A stretch of 8,229 nucleotides of DNA from Candidatus Fibrimonadales bacterium (GTDB lineage: Bacteria > Fibrobacterota > Fibrobacteria > Fibrobacterales > Fibrobacteraceae). The notes under the pieces are model-generated. The model saw nothing but the letters and a program-made list of their open reading frames with translations. It did not search any database and had not been told where the DNA came from. Shown one piece after another: positions 1 to 6,440 of this stretch. The stretch is from the NCBI GenBank assembly GCA_009777135.1, contig WRMM01000073.1, positions 1 through 8,229 of the forward strand. Reading direction: 5' to 3'. The stretch's first letter is position 1; each line of letters begins with the position of its first letter. Made by a program: the position numbers and the translations under genes.

Positions 1-305
1 CTAAATTTGATGCTTTGCTTGCAAATTTGCCCTACATACCGCTTGCAGATGCCTCTGCCTTGCAGCCTGAGGTTCTAAACGGCGACCCTCATCTTGCGCT
101 TTTCGGCGGAGCGGATGGCTTGGAATTAATTCGCAAATTGCTCAACACCTGTGCAAATTATTTAAAACCAAACGCTCCCGTAATTCTAGAAATAGCAAGC
201 GGTCAGGAAAAAATCCTACAGAATGAAAGTTTTGCTGGTTTAAAATTTGCAGAAACAATAAAAGATTACAGCGGGCAAAATAGATTTGCGATATTAATTT
301 TCTAA
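1..305 (+). CDS. prmC: PrmC/HemK release factor glutamine methyltransferase, C-terminal part (5' end outside window)
   Basis: PrmC transfers a methyl group from S-adenosylmethionine to the glutamine of the GGQ motif in peptide chain release factors 1 and 2, in the cytoplasm. The open frame runs in from the left edge (first whole codon at base 3) and reads KFDALLANLPYIP, so the gene starts outside the window. What is visible is the last third of the catalytic domain: the substrate-binding motif region (ANLPYIP), then LQPEV, then the family-typical block P-LALFGGADGLELIR, then L-x-P-x-x-PVILEIASGQ, which matches the lEiG-Q strand of PrmC. The GG-DGL block separates it from other N-methyltransferases. 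The active-site motif reads NLPY where PrmC normally has NPPY. The stop codon lies 10 nt before rel, so the two are probably co-transcribed. Family assignment is confident; the missing N-terminus cannot be judged. Confidence 0.88.
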   Translation, partial: KFDALLANLPYIPLADASALQPEVLNGDPHLALFGGADGLELIRKLLNTCANYLKPNAPVILEIASGQEKILQNESFAGLKFAETIKDYSGQNRFAILIF

Positions 306-315
306 ATTCATTTCC

Positions 316-2424
316 ATGAACCCCGAAGATACAGCGCTATCTCTTATAGACATAAATCCAAAACTGGATAAAGGGCTGTTAATAAAAACTCTGGCTTTTG
401 TAATAGAGGCTCACAAAGGGCAGATGCGCAAAAGCGGAGCGCCATATATAAGGCATCCTATAGAAGTGGCAAAAACCTTGGCAAGTTTGAGGATGGATAC
501 CACGGTAATAGTCGCAGGGCTTCTGCACGACGTGGTAGAAGACACAAAATATTCAACCGAAGAAATAAAGGAAAAATTCGGAACGGAAGTAGCAGAAATG
601 GTGGATAGCGTGACCAAAATATCCGATATACAGAAAGGAATAGACCGCACCGCCAAAACCTTTAAGAAATTCTTGGCATACGTCTCAAAACGCCCGCAGA
701 TTATAGCCATAAAACTAGCAGACCGCTTGGATAACATGCATTCCCTGCAATACCTTGCGCTAGAGAGGCAAAAAGCCATAAGCGAAGAAACTCTTGATTT
801 TTACGCTCCGCTTGCGCACCGCCTTGGGCTTTACTCATTCAAATTTGAGCTGGAAGATTTAGCCTTCAAATATCTGCATCCGGAAGAATATGCCGCAATA
901 GAAAGCCATTTGGAACTAACCAGCAAAGAAAGAGAAGATTACATACAATCAATAATTTTTCCGTTAAACATAAAAATGAACTTGGAGCAATTGGACTGCG
1001 ATATAAGAGGCCGTTCAAAGCATATCTATAGCATACACGAAAAAATGACAGCCAGAGGCTGCAAAATAGATGAACTTTACGATATTTTTGCCATAAGAAT
1101 TATAGTTAATCAAATTGCGGATTGCTATGTAGCTCTTGGCTATGTGCATAATCTGTGGATGCCGCTGTATAGCCGCTTCAAGGACTATATAGCTATTCCA
1201 AAGCCAAACTTGTATCAAAGCCTGCATACAACGGTTATAGGCCCCTACGGAAAACTCGTTGAGGTTCAAATAAGAACCAAAGACATGAACGAAACCGCAG
1301 AATACGGCATGGCCGCTCACTGGGCATACAAGTTCAATTTGAAAAAAGAAGAACTTGAAAAAAACATGGACTGGGTGAACGCAATAACAAAAATGCAAAA
1401 CGAAATTCCAAACTCAACGGAATTTTTGGGGTTTTTGCACGAAAGCCTTTTGCCCGAAGACTCTTATGCCTGGACCCCGCAAGGAAAAAAAATCTCGCTG
1501 CCGCTAGGTTCCACTATTTTGGATTTTGCCTTTGCAGTGCACACCGATTTGGGGATACGCTGCTTGGGTGCGCGTGTTGCCGGCAAGGTTTTAAGCATAG
1601 ACGCTCATATTCCCATTGGCGAAACAATTCAAATTTTGCAAAGCGATTCTCAGGAGCCGCAAGAAACATGGCTCTCCATGGCCAAAACTCAAAAAGCGCA
1701 AAATTCCATAAGACATTGGCTGCGAAAAGCAGTAGCTGCGCAATCTGTGATTTTAGGGAAAAAGATTTGGCAAAAGGAATTGCATTACTTAAAAATATCA
1801 AAAGAAAATTTCCCTGGCGATTACGATATTTGCAAGGCATTTAATGCGCAAAACATGAATTCTTTTTATGAAAGCTTGGGCAAAGGCGAAATTCCGCTCA
1901 AAGATATTTTTGTTTTTTTAAAACAATATTCCGACCATTCTCAAGGCTGGTCAAAACTCAAGCTTTTATTCAGCTCAAGCGATGAAGACAATCCCATAAT
2001 CATAGGCCACAACGAAAGGTTTTTGCTGAATTATGCCTCCTGCTGCAACCCTGTTCCAGGAACTCCGGTAAAGGGAATTTTGAAAAGCGGCAAGGGAATA
2101 GAGATTCACAAGGAGGATTGCAAAATTTTGAGCAAAATTCCGCAAGAACAAAGGCTTGCCTTGCAATGGGAAACCCCGGAAAACGCAAAACGAGAGCGAA
2201 AATGCATTTTGCGCATAGAAGCTGAAGACAGGGTGGCAATAGAAAAAGATATTTTCAATTCCATTGCAAAGCATAATGCGATTGTAAAAAAAACTATTTT
2301 TGAGAACAAGGAAGAGCGGGTCAAAGGCAGGGTAGATTTACTTGTTTTTAATTCTGCTCAAATAAAAAACATCGAACAATCGCTGCAGGCGATTGTTGGA
2401 ATTCGCAAAGTGACGGTGCTATGA
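316..2424 (+). CDS. relA/spoT (rel): Bifunctional (p)ppGpp synthetase/hydrolase, RelA/SpoT (Rel) type
   Basis: This enzyme makes the alarmone (p)ppGpp from ATP and GTP/GDP during starvation and also degrades it. At 702 residues it has the full long-RSH length. The N-terminal HD hydrolase (about 20-185) has R38, H47, H71-D72, E75-D76, D136 and N140 in place, so hydrolysis should work. The synthetase domain (about 225-340) has GRSKHIYSI, RFKD at 287-290, NLYQSLHTT at 298-306, EVQIRT at 316-321 and AAHWAYK at 333-339. The RxKD charge pattern is that of bifunctional Rel/SpoT enzymes, not synthetase-only RelA (ExDD). Next come a TGS domain (about 382-443), a helical region, a zinc-finger-like segment with C576, C577, H598 and C602, and a C-terminal ACT domain (about 628-702). 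ATG at 316 is the only reasonable start: an in-frame stop lies just upstream and the HD domain begins about 20 residues in. No Shine-Dalgarno is visible, so coupling to prmC is likely. The C-terminal domains imply ribosome-linked regulation. Confidence 0.97.
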   Translation: MNPEDTALSLIDINPKLDKGLLIKTLAFVIEAHKGQMRKSGAPYIRHPIEVAKTLASLRMDTTVIVAGLLHDVVEDTKYSTEEIKEKFGTEVAEMVDSVTKISDIQKGIDRTAKTFKKFLAYVSKRPQIIAIKLADRLDNMHSLQYLALERQKAISEETLDFYAPLAHRLGLYSFKFELEDLAFKYLHPEEYAAIESHLELTSKEREDYIQSIIFPLNIKMNLEQLDCDIRGRSKHIYSIHEKMTARGCKIDELYDIFAIRIIVNQIADCYVALGYVHNLWMPLYSRFKDYIAIPKPNLYQSLHTTVIGPYGKLVEVQIRTKDMNETAEYGMAAHWAYKFNLKKEELEKNMDWVNAITKMQNEIPNSTEFLGFLHESLLPEDSYAWTPQGKKISLPLGSTILDFAFAVHTDLGIRCLGARVAGKVLSIDAHIPIGETIQILQSDSQEPQETWLSMAKTQKAQNSIRHWLRKAVAAQSVILGKKIWQKELHYLKISKENFPGDYDICKAFNAQNMNSFYESLGKGEIPLKDIFVFLKQYSDHSQGWSKLKLLFSSSDEDNPIIIGHNERFLLNYASCCNPVPGTPVKGILKSGKGIEIHKEDCKILSKIPQEQRLALQWETPENAKRERKCILRIEAEDRVAIEKDIFNSIAKHNAIVKKTIFENKEERVKGRVDLLVFNSAQIKNIEQSLQAIVGIRKVTVL

Positions 2425-2981
2425 AAAAAACTGTTAAAATTCACGTTCCCCCTTCGCAGCAAGTTATGCGCAACCGCACCTATAACCGCCAAATGCGCAA
2501 CTTGTACTACGAAAAATCCAACTACCAATTCAGAAAAATCAGGAAATCCGTTGATTCTGAAAATCCGCCCAGCGAGCAGGAGCTGCTGCCGGAGCTTTAT
2601 GAGTTTAGGGAACTTTTGGACGTATGCCTGTCTTATGCTAAGTCTGCGGTTTACAGCAGCAAATCCACAAAAATAGAGCCTTACTCTAAAGACCATCGCT
2701 GGGGAATTTTGCAAGAAGAAGTTGTGCTGGTTTACTTTTTGGAAGAACAGGTTTCAAGCGTTAAGTACATAACAAGCCACCTAGAAACGAATATAAGAAT
2801 ACAGGCTTTTGCAAATGAAAGCAAATCCGATGTTGTGGTGCAGCATCTGCTCTCCAACATAGAAGAGCTAAACCAAGACACGCAGGCAGAGATGCGTTAT
2901 TTTTATGATAACATTGAAAAGAGATACAGAATAGGAAATAATTTATTTGGCATTCTGCAAGAACTGCAGAATTTTCAGTAG
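2421..2981 (+). CDS. Conserved-looking hypothetical protein (186 aa) translationally coupled to rel
   Basis: I do not recognise this protein. Its ATG overlaps the rel stop (ATGA, 4 nt) and no clear Shine-Dalgarno precedes it, so it is probably translated by ribosomes finishing rel. Residues 1-42 are strikingly basic: 12 Lys/Arg against one acidic residue, with a tyrosine- and asparagine-rich stretch (about 17-37), as in a nucleic-acid, ribosome or acidic-partner binding tail. Residues 45-67 switch to acidic (D45, E47, E52, E54, E58, E61, E64, D67). The rest (about 55-186) looks mainly alpha-helical, with heptad-like hydrophobic spacing around 96-125 and 138-182, and ends in Gln-rich LQELQNFQ. 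There is no signal peptide, no membrane segment and one cysteine (C69). No catalytic motif is evident. A plausible reading is a small cytoplasmic helical adaptor, but that is inference from composition and context only. An 8-bp inverted repeat lies over its last codons. Confidence 0.82.
   Translation: MKKTVKIHVPPSQQVMRNRTYNRQMRNLYYEKSNYQFRKIRKSVDSENPPSEQELLPELYEFRELLDVCLSYAKSAVYSSKSTKIEPYSKDHRWGILQEEVVLVYFLEEQVSSVKYITSHLETNIRIQAFANESKSDVVVQHLLSNIEELNQDTQAEMRYFYDNIEKRYRIGNNLFGILQELQNFQ
2952..2975 (+). terminator. Possible weak intrinsic terminator at the convergent junction
   Basis: A perfect 8-bp inverted repeat (ATTCTGCA, loop AGAAC, TGCAGAAT) is followed by a short T run (TTTC). It lies inside the last codons of the 186-aa gene and just before the 18-nt space separating it from the converging ruvA gene. 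Its position and T tail suit termination of plus-strand transcription. For the minus strand the stem is there but no T tract follows. The stem has only three G-C pairs and the tail is short, so it may be weak or fortuitous. Confidence 0.35.
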
Positions 2982-2999
2982 TAACCTCGCAATAAAATA

Positions 3000-3590
3000 T
3001 TACAAATGCCGCAAGGCTTCTGCAATTAACTTTCCAGAATCCGCGCCGCGGCCCAAGGTTTCTGCGGCTTTTTCCACAGCTTTTTTTGCGCCCGGGTCTT
3101 TTACGCCCAAGGTATGCAAAGCGAGTATTGCTTCTTGCTCAGCGAGAGGCAAAAGCATGGAAGAATTTTCGCCCGCTATGGCAGAAATAGAAAGAGCCTT
3201 GTCTTTTAATGCTAACACAAGCAATTCAGCCGTCTTTTTGCCAATGCCCTTTATCTTTGAAAGACCAGCGGTATTTTCCGTTGCAATCAAAGAAAGAAAA
3301 TCGCTTGGCGAAATAGAGCTTAAAATTCTCTGCGCCATCTTTGGCCCAATGCCAGTTACATCTATCATATTCAGAAAAAGTTCTTTTTCTTGAAGATCTA
3401 AAAAACCGAAAATAGTCAAAGCGTCTTCGCGCACTGCCAAATGGGTTAGCAAAGTTACTTCTGCGCCTTCGCTCGGGAGCGTTTCGCCTGTGCGCGCGCT
3501 TACATTAACGCCATAGCCAACTCCCCCGCACTCAACCACAGCCAAAAGCGGAGTTTTTTGAACTAAAATTCCCCTTAGCCTCTCTATCAT
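3000..3590 (-). CDS. ruvA: Holliday junction branch migration protein RuvA
   Basis: RuvA binds Holliday junctions as a tetramer and loads the RuvB motor for branch migration during recombinational repair. From ATG at 3590 the protein has 196 residues, close to the usual size of about 200. Domain I (1-63) is the OB fold, opening with MIERLRG and containing VVECGGVGYGV and VREDALTIFGF, all typical. Domain II carries two helix-hairpin-helix DNA-binding motifs, TGIGPK (79-84) and KGIGKKTAE (114-122), followed by LALKDK. Domain III (about 150-196, EAILALHTLG) is the small helical RuvB-contact domain. The reading frame opens upstream with TTG at 3602, but ATG at 3590 gives the universal MI-E-R start, overlaps the cysS stop as ATGA, and has GGAA just ahead. 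It is the last gene of the minus-strand unit. No ruvB or ruvC lies next to it in the window. Confidence 0.95.
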   Translation of the reverse strand: MIERLRGILVQKTPLLAVVECGGVGYGVNVSARTGETLPSEGAEVTLLTHLAVREDALTIFGFLDLQEKELFLNMIDVTGIGPKMAQRILSSISPSDFLSLIATENTAGLSKIKGIGKKTAELLVLALKDKALSISAIAGENSSMLLPLAEQEAILALHTLGVKDPGAKKAVEKAAETLGRGADSGKLIAEALRHL

Positions 3591-5002
3591 TTCCATTCCC
3601 AAATAGTGCCGTCTTTGCTGTCTTTAACAATAACGCCCATGTCTAGCAAAACATCTCGCAAACGATCGCTCTCCGCAAAGTCTTTGGCTGAGCGGGCTGC
3701 GTTTCGCTCTTTTATCAATGCTTCCGCTTTTTCAATCTCCTCCGCAGAATGCTTTGCCTTTTCAGGCGCCTTTAGCAAATTAAGCCCAAGAACGCTGTCA
3801 AATTCTCTTATAAGAGCCGCTTTTTCACCGACTGGCAGCAAAGTATCTGAAAACATCAAATTCAAAACGCCTATGGCTGCAGAAGAATTTAAATCATCCC
3901 CTATGCAGGCGCTGAATTTTGAACTCCACATGCGAGCATCCACGCTTTTAATTTCGCCTTCCAAACCAATAAATGCTTCGGTTTTTTTCCGCAAGGAATT
4001 TAACGAAATCTGCGCATTTTCCACTGCATCCCAGCTAAAGTTCAAATAATTGCGGTAGTGGCTTGTTAAAGAGAAAAGCCTGTAGGCAAGGGGGTCAAAT
4101 CCTTTTTCTATTAAAGTATCAAGAGTTAAAAATTCGCCGCTGCTCTTGCTCATTTTCTCGGAACTGCTTGCCCTCAAAAATTCGCCATGCATCCAAAACC
4201 TAGAATATTGCTTTCCTGTTGCGCATTCGCTTTGAGCTATTTCGTTTGTGTGATGAACGCGAATATGGTCTGTGCCGCCGCAATGAATATCCAGCGTTTC
4301 TCCAAGATGCGCCATCGCCATTGCAGAACATTCTATATGCCAGCCCGGAAAACCAACCCCCCAAGGGCTTTCCCACTCCATAGCTCTTTTCTTATCCGTT
4401 GGGCTGAATTTCCACAAAGCAAAATCCGTTGCAAATTTCTTTTCTCCCAAATCTATGCGCGCCCCGCTTTTTAAACCTGCAATATCCAAACGGGCAAAAT
4501 CCGCATACTTAGGAAACTTTAGCGAATCAAAATAAATGCCATCGCTTGTGCGGTAAGTATAGCCTTTTTTTTCCAGTTCCTTTATCAGCTCAATCTGCTC
4601 TTTTATATGGTCTGTTGCCTTGCACCAGACAGTAGGAGGCAATATGTTTAAAAGCTCCAAATCTTCCTTGAATTTTTTTGCGTAAAACTCTGCTATTTCC
4701 CAAACGCTTTTGCCAGTCCGCTCCGCGCCAATTTCCATTTTATCTTCGCCATCATCCTCATCGCTTGCCAAGTGCCCCACATCCGTAATGTTCACAACAT
4801 GGCGAACTTTAAAACCAAAATACTCAAGGCTTCTGCGAAGCAAATCCTCAAACAGATAAGTGCGCAAATTGCCTATATGAGCGTAATGATAAACCGTTGG
4901 TCCACAGGCATACATTCTAACTTCGGGAACATCCTGCGGTAAAGTGAAAAGCTCCTTGGAGCGACTTGCTGTATTGTAGAGATGAAGAGCCTTTTTATTC
5001 AC
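3587..5002 (-). CDS. cysS: Cysteinyl-tRNA synthetase
   Basis: CysRS charges tRNA-Cys with cysteine, a class I synthetase working as a cytoplasmic monomer. The 471 residues compare with 461 in E. coli. Visible class I signatures are YACGPTVYHYAHIGN (31-45, the HIGH motif in its common HIGN form) and KMSKS (283-287). The zinc site that selects cysteine is complete: C33, C225 (WHIECSAMAM), H250 and E254 (VHHTNEIAQSE). The linker, helical DALR-type tRNA-binding region and C-terminal tail (RDVLLDMGVIVKD, ending TIWEWK) are all present. The start is GTG at 5002, overlapping the ftsZ TGA as GTGA, with AGAGGG at 5011-5016 as ribosome binding site, 8 nt upstream. The stop overlaps ruvA. Expression is therefore tied to the division genes upstream. 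Nothing suggests a defect. Confidence 0.97.
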   Translation of the reverse strand: MNKKALHLYNTASRSKELFTLPQDVPEVRMYACGPTVYHYAHIGNLRTYLFEDLLRRSLEYFGFKVRHVVNITDVGHLASDEDDGEDKMEIGAERTGKSVWEIAEFYAKKFKEDLELLNILPPTVWCKATDHIKEQIELIKELEKKGYTYRTSDGIYFDSLKFPKYADFARLDIAGLKSGARIDLGEKKFATDFALWKFSPTDKKRAMEWESPWGVGFPGWHIECSAMAMAHLGETLDIHCGGTDHIRVHHTNEIAQSECATGKQYSRFWMHGEFLRASSSEKMSKSSGEFLTLDTLIEKGFDPLAYRLFSLTSHYRNYLNFSWDAVENAQISLNSLRKKTEAFIGLEGEIKSVDARMWSSKFSACIGDDLNSSAAIGVLNLMFSDTLLPVGEKAALIREFDSVLGLNLLKAPEKAKHSAEEIEKAEALIKERNAARSAKDFAESDRLRDVLLDMGVIVKDSKDGTIWEWK

Positions 5003-6408
5003 AATGAAAACCCTCTATCCATCAATTCTCTAACAGAAGTCGCTTTGGGCAGCTCCAATTGAATTTTCTCTTCTGGCCATGGAATATCCGCAATTGCTGT
5101 GCTTGCAGTGCTTGATGTGCCTACTGTGCTTGCCGGCTGCATGGGAAGAATTTTAGTTTCAGCTAGCTCTGGCGGCACTGCAGGATTCAAAGCAGTAACT
5201 TTAGATGTAACTTTAAGCGGAGGAGGTTCTGCTATCACAGGTGATTTATCCACAAAACCAGCAGCCATAACTATTACTTTTGTTCTTCCTTTGTACTCTT
5301 CTCCTTCGCCATGGCCTATTTTCAAGAACGGTGCCACACCTTCAAGAGGACTATCCAAAACACAGCGGTAATAACCATCCACTTTTGTAAAATTGAAAAG
5401 CTTCTGAATTTCGCTGACAACCTCGTAATGCGCCACTGCGGAATATCCGCGTTCGTAAAACTGGTATATCATTAGCCTTGAAGCTATTTTATTGGAATGC
5501 TCTAAGAGCAGCTTATCGCTCAATGCTCTGGCAAGCTCTTTTTTTATCTCTTCCACATTATCAGCCGCCGCCTCAACCGTTGTGATAATAGCATCACCGC
5601 TGGATTTGAGCGTTGAGCAAACATCTGCAAAATCTATGTTTCGCTTTGTGTACTTTGTCACCGTATCCATTATGGATTGCAGCACTATCTGAAACCGAGA
5701 ATCTATCAATTCATCTGCCTGGTCCATAGAGGCGTTTTCTTGATCTAAAACCTCCGGTATGTTTATTTGGTCAAAAATAATTAGAGCGTCCACATATTTT
5801 CTCAGTTCTTCCACGCCCTGCATTGCAATTTCGCGCCTATCGTATTCTATTCCGGATGGCATTGTGGCAACGCCTATGGTCAATGCATTCTTTTTTGTGC
5901 TTTGAACTTCTTTTGCCGCCTTTGCAACAATAGGAGCAACTCCCGTGCCTGTGCCGCCGCCCATGCCCGTTACAACCAGCACCAAATCCATGCCTTTGAA
6001 ACGCCTCTCAAATTCGTCGTAGTATTTTTTGCCTAGGTCTTTCGCTGCTTCCAAATCTCCGCCCGCGCCTAAATAATAGGAATCTCCCATGCTCAATGGA
6101 ATATTGTTTGTAAACCCGTTTTTCTCAAGCTCTCTTATGGAACCGCCATCCGAATTTATGCCTAAAAACTCCACCATCTCATCTGTTGCGTTTTGCGATT
6201 TCAAACTCATCAAAACATTTACGCCGCAGGTTCCAACACCCGCAAAACACACGGATATGGGCTTTCCAAAAGTTTCGCCCGCGCTTTCTATCAAAGGCTC
6301 ATGCTCCGCCTTGCCAAATGTCTCTATTTGGATTAGAGGCTCAGGCGACTGGGCAAGCCCTTCTTTGCGAAGTATGTTTTGCATAATTTTGTTTGCATCA
6401 ATGGTCAT
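4999..6408 (-). CDS. ftsZ: Cell division protein FtsZ, divergent, with N-terminal extension
   Basis: FtsZ is the tubulin-like GTPase that polymerises into the division ring. At 469 residues it is longer than the usual 380-400. Residues 1-50 are an extension before the first strand (ISVCFAGVG). The GTPase domain (about 51-240) has T1 GVGTCGVN (57-64, normally GVGGGGGN), T3 NSD (85-87), LGAGGD (113-118) and an intact tubulin signature GGGTGTG (150-156), then E188 and R192 in the T5 region. The catalytic T7 loop is intact as NIDFADV (257-263). The T6 region (VDALIIFDQIN) lacks the usual PNDxL. The C-terminal domain runs to about 385, followed by a Pro- and Ser/Thr-rich linker (386-440) and a tail ending RELMDRGFSL, which is not a recognisable FtsZ C-terminal peptide. 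ATG at 6408 has a strong GGAGG 5 nt upstream. It sits 32 nt after ftsA and its TGA overlaps the cysS GTG. It should still bind and hydrolyse GTP. Confidence 0.92.
   Translation of the reverse strand: MTIDANKIMQNILRKEGLAQSPEPLIQIETFGKAEHEPLIESAGETFGKPISVCFAGVGTCGVNVLMSLKSQNATDEMVEFLGINSDGGSIRELEKNGFTNNIPLSMGDSYYLGAGGDLEAAKDLGKKYYDEFERRFKGMDLVLVVTGMGGGTGTGVAPIVAKAAKEVQSTKKNALTIGVATMPSGIEYDRREIAMQGVEELRKYVDALIIFDQINIPEVLDQENASMDQADELIDSRFQIVLQSIMDTVTKYTKRNIDFADVCSTLKSSGDAIITTVEAAADNVEEIKKELARALSDKLLLEHSNKIASRLMIYQFYERGYSAVAHYEVVSEIQKLFNFTKVDGYYRCVLDSPLEGVAPFLKIGHGEGEEYKGRTKVIVMAAGFVDKSPVIAEPPPLKVTSKVTALNPAVPPELAETKILPMQPASTVGTSSTASTAIADIPWPEEKIQLELPKATSVRELMDRGFSL
5011..5016 (-). promoter_or_regulatory. 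Ribosome binding site of cysS
   Basis: AGAGGG on the minus strand, 8 nt before the GTG at 5002 and within the last codons of ftsZ. It supports GTG as the start, in a 4-nt GTGA overlap. Confidence 0.6.
5098..5133 (-). repeat. Imperfect 9-bp tandem repeat (4 units) in the ftsZ linker
   Basis: Four adjacent 9-bp units (plus-strand consensus roughly TGTGCTTGC; first and fourth identical) lie in frame inside ftsZ and encode AST-VGT-SST-AST, residues 426-437. Each unit is three codons, so gain or loss of a unit would keep the frame and change only the length of the flexible linker between the GTPase body and the tail. Confidence 0.6.
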
Positions 6409-6413
6409 TTAAA

Positions 6414-6418
6414 CCTCC
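6414..6418 (-). promoter_or_regulatory. Strong ribosome binding site of ftsZ
   Basis: GGAGG on the minus strand, separated by TTTAA (5 nt) from the ATG at 6408. It is the clearest Shine-Dalgarno in the window, lies in the 32-nt ftsA-ftsZ gap, and suits FtsZ being made in excess of FtsA. Confidence 0.8.
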
Positions 6419-6440
6419 GTGTTAAATGAAAATAGTAAAT

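Noticed and set aside
1207..1236. NLYQSLHT in the Rel synthetase (many relatives have NGYQSLHT)
   Set aside because: The residue after Asn varies in functional Rel proteins (for example Met in Bacillus). The RFKD, Tyr, Gln and His residues are kept, so it is not evidence of inactivation.
411..1398. Minus-strand open frames (411-779 and 1015-1398) inside rel
   Set aside because: They are opposite the HD and synthetase domains, whose sequence is clearly constrained in the rel frame, and their Cys/Phe/Ser-rich translations look like noise.
3591..3602. TTG at 3602 or ATG at 3596 as the ruvA start
   Set aside because: ATG at 3590 gives the near-universal MIERLRG beginning and the same 4-nt stop/start overlap style seen elsewhere in the window.
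3606..4049. A 147-codon plus-strand open frame opposite cysS (and a similar one at 2947-3393 opposite ruvA)
   Set aside because: Both are Ser/Ala/Phe-rich antisense shadows of well-supported genes, with no motif of their own.
4868..4879. HIGN instead of HIGH in CysRS
   Set aside because: HIGN is a common form in bacterial cysteinyl-tRNA synthetases and is not unusual.
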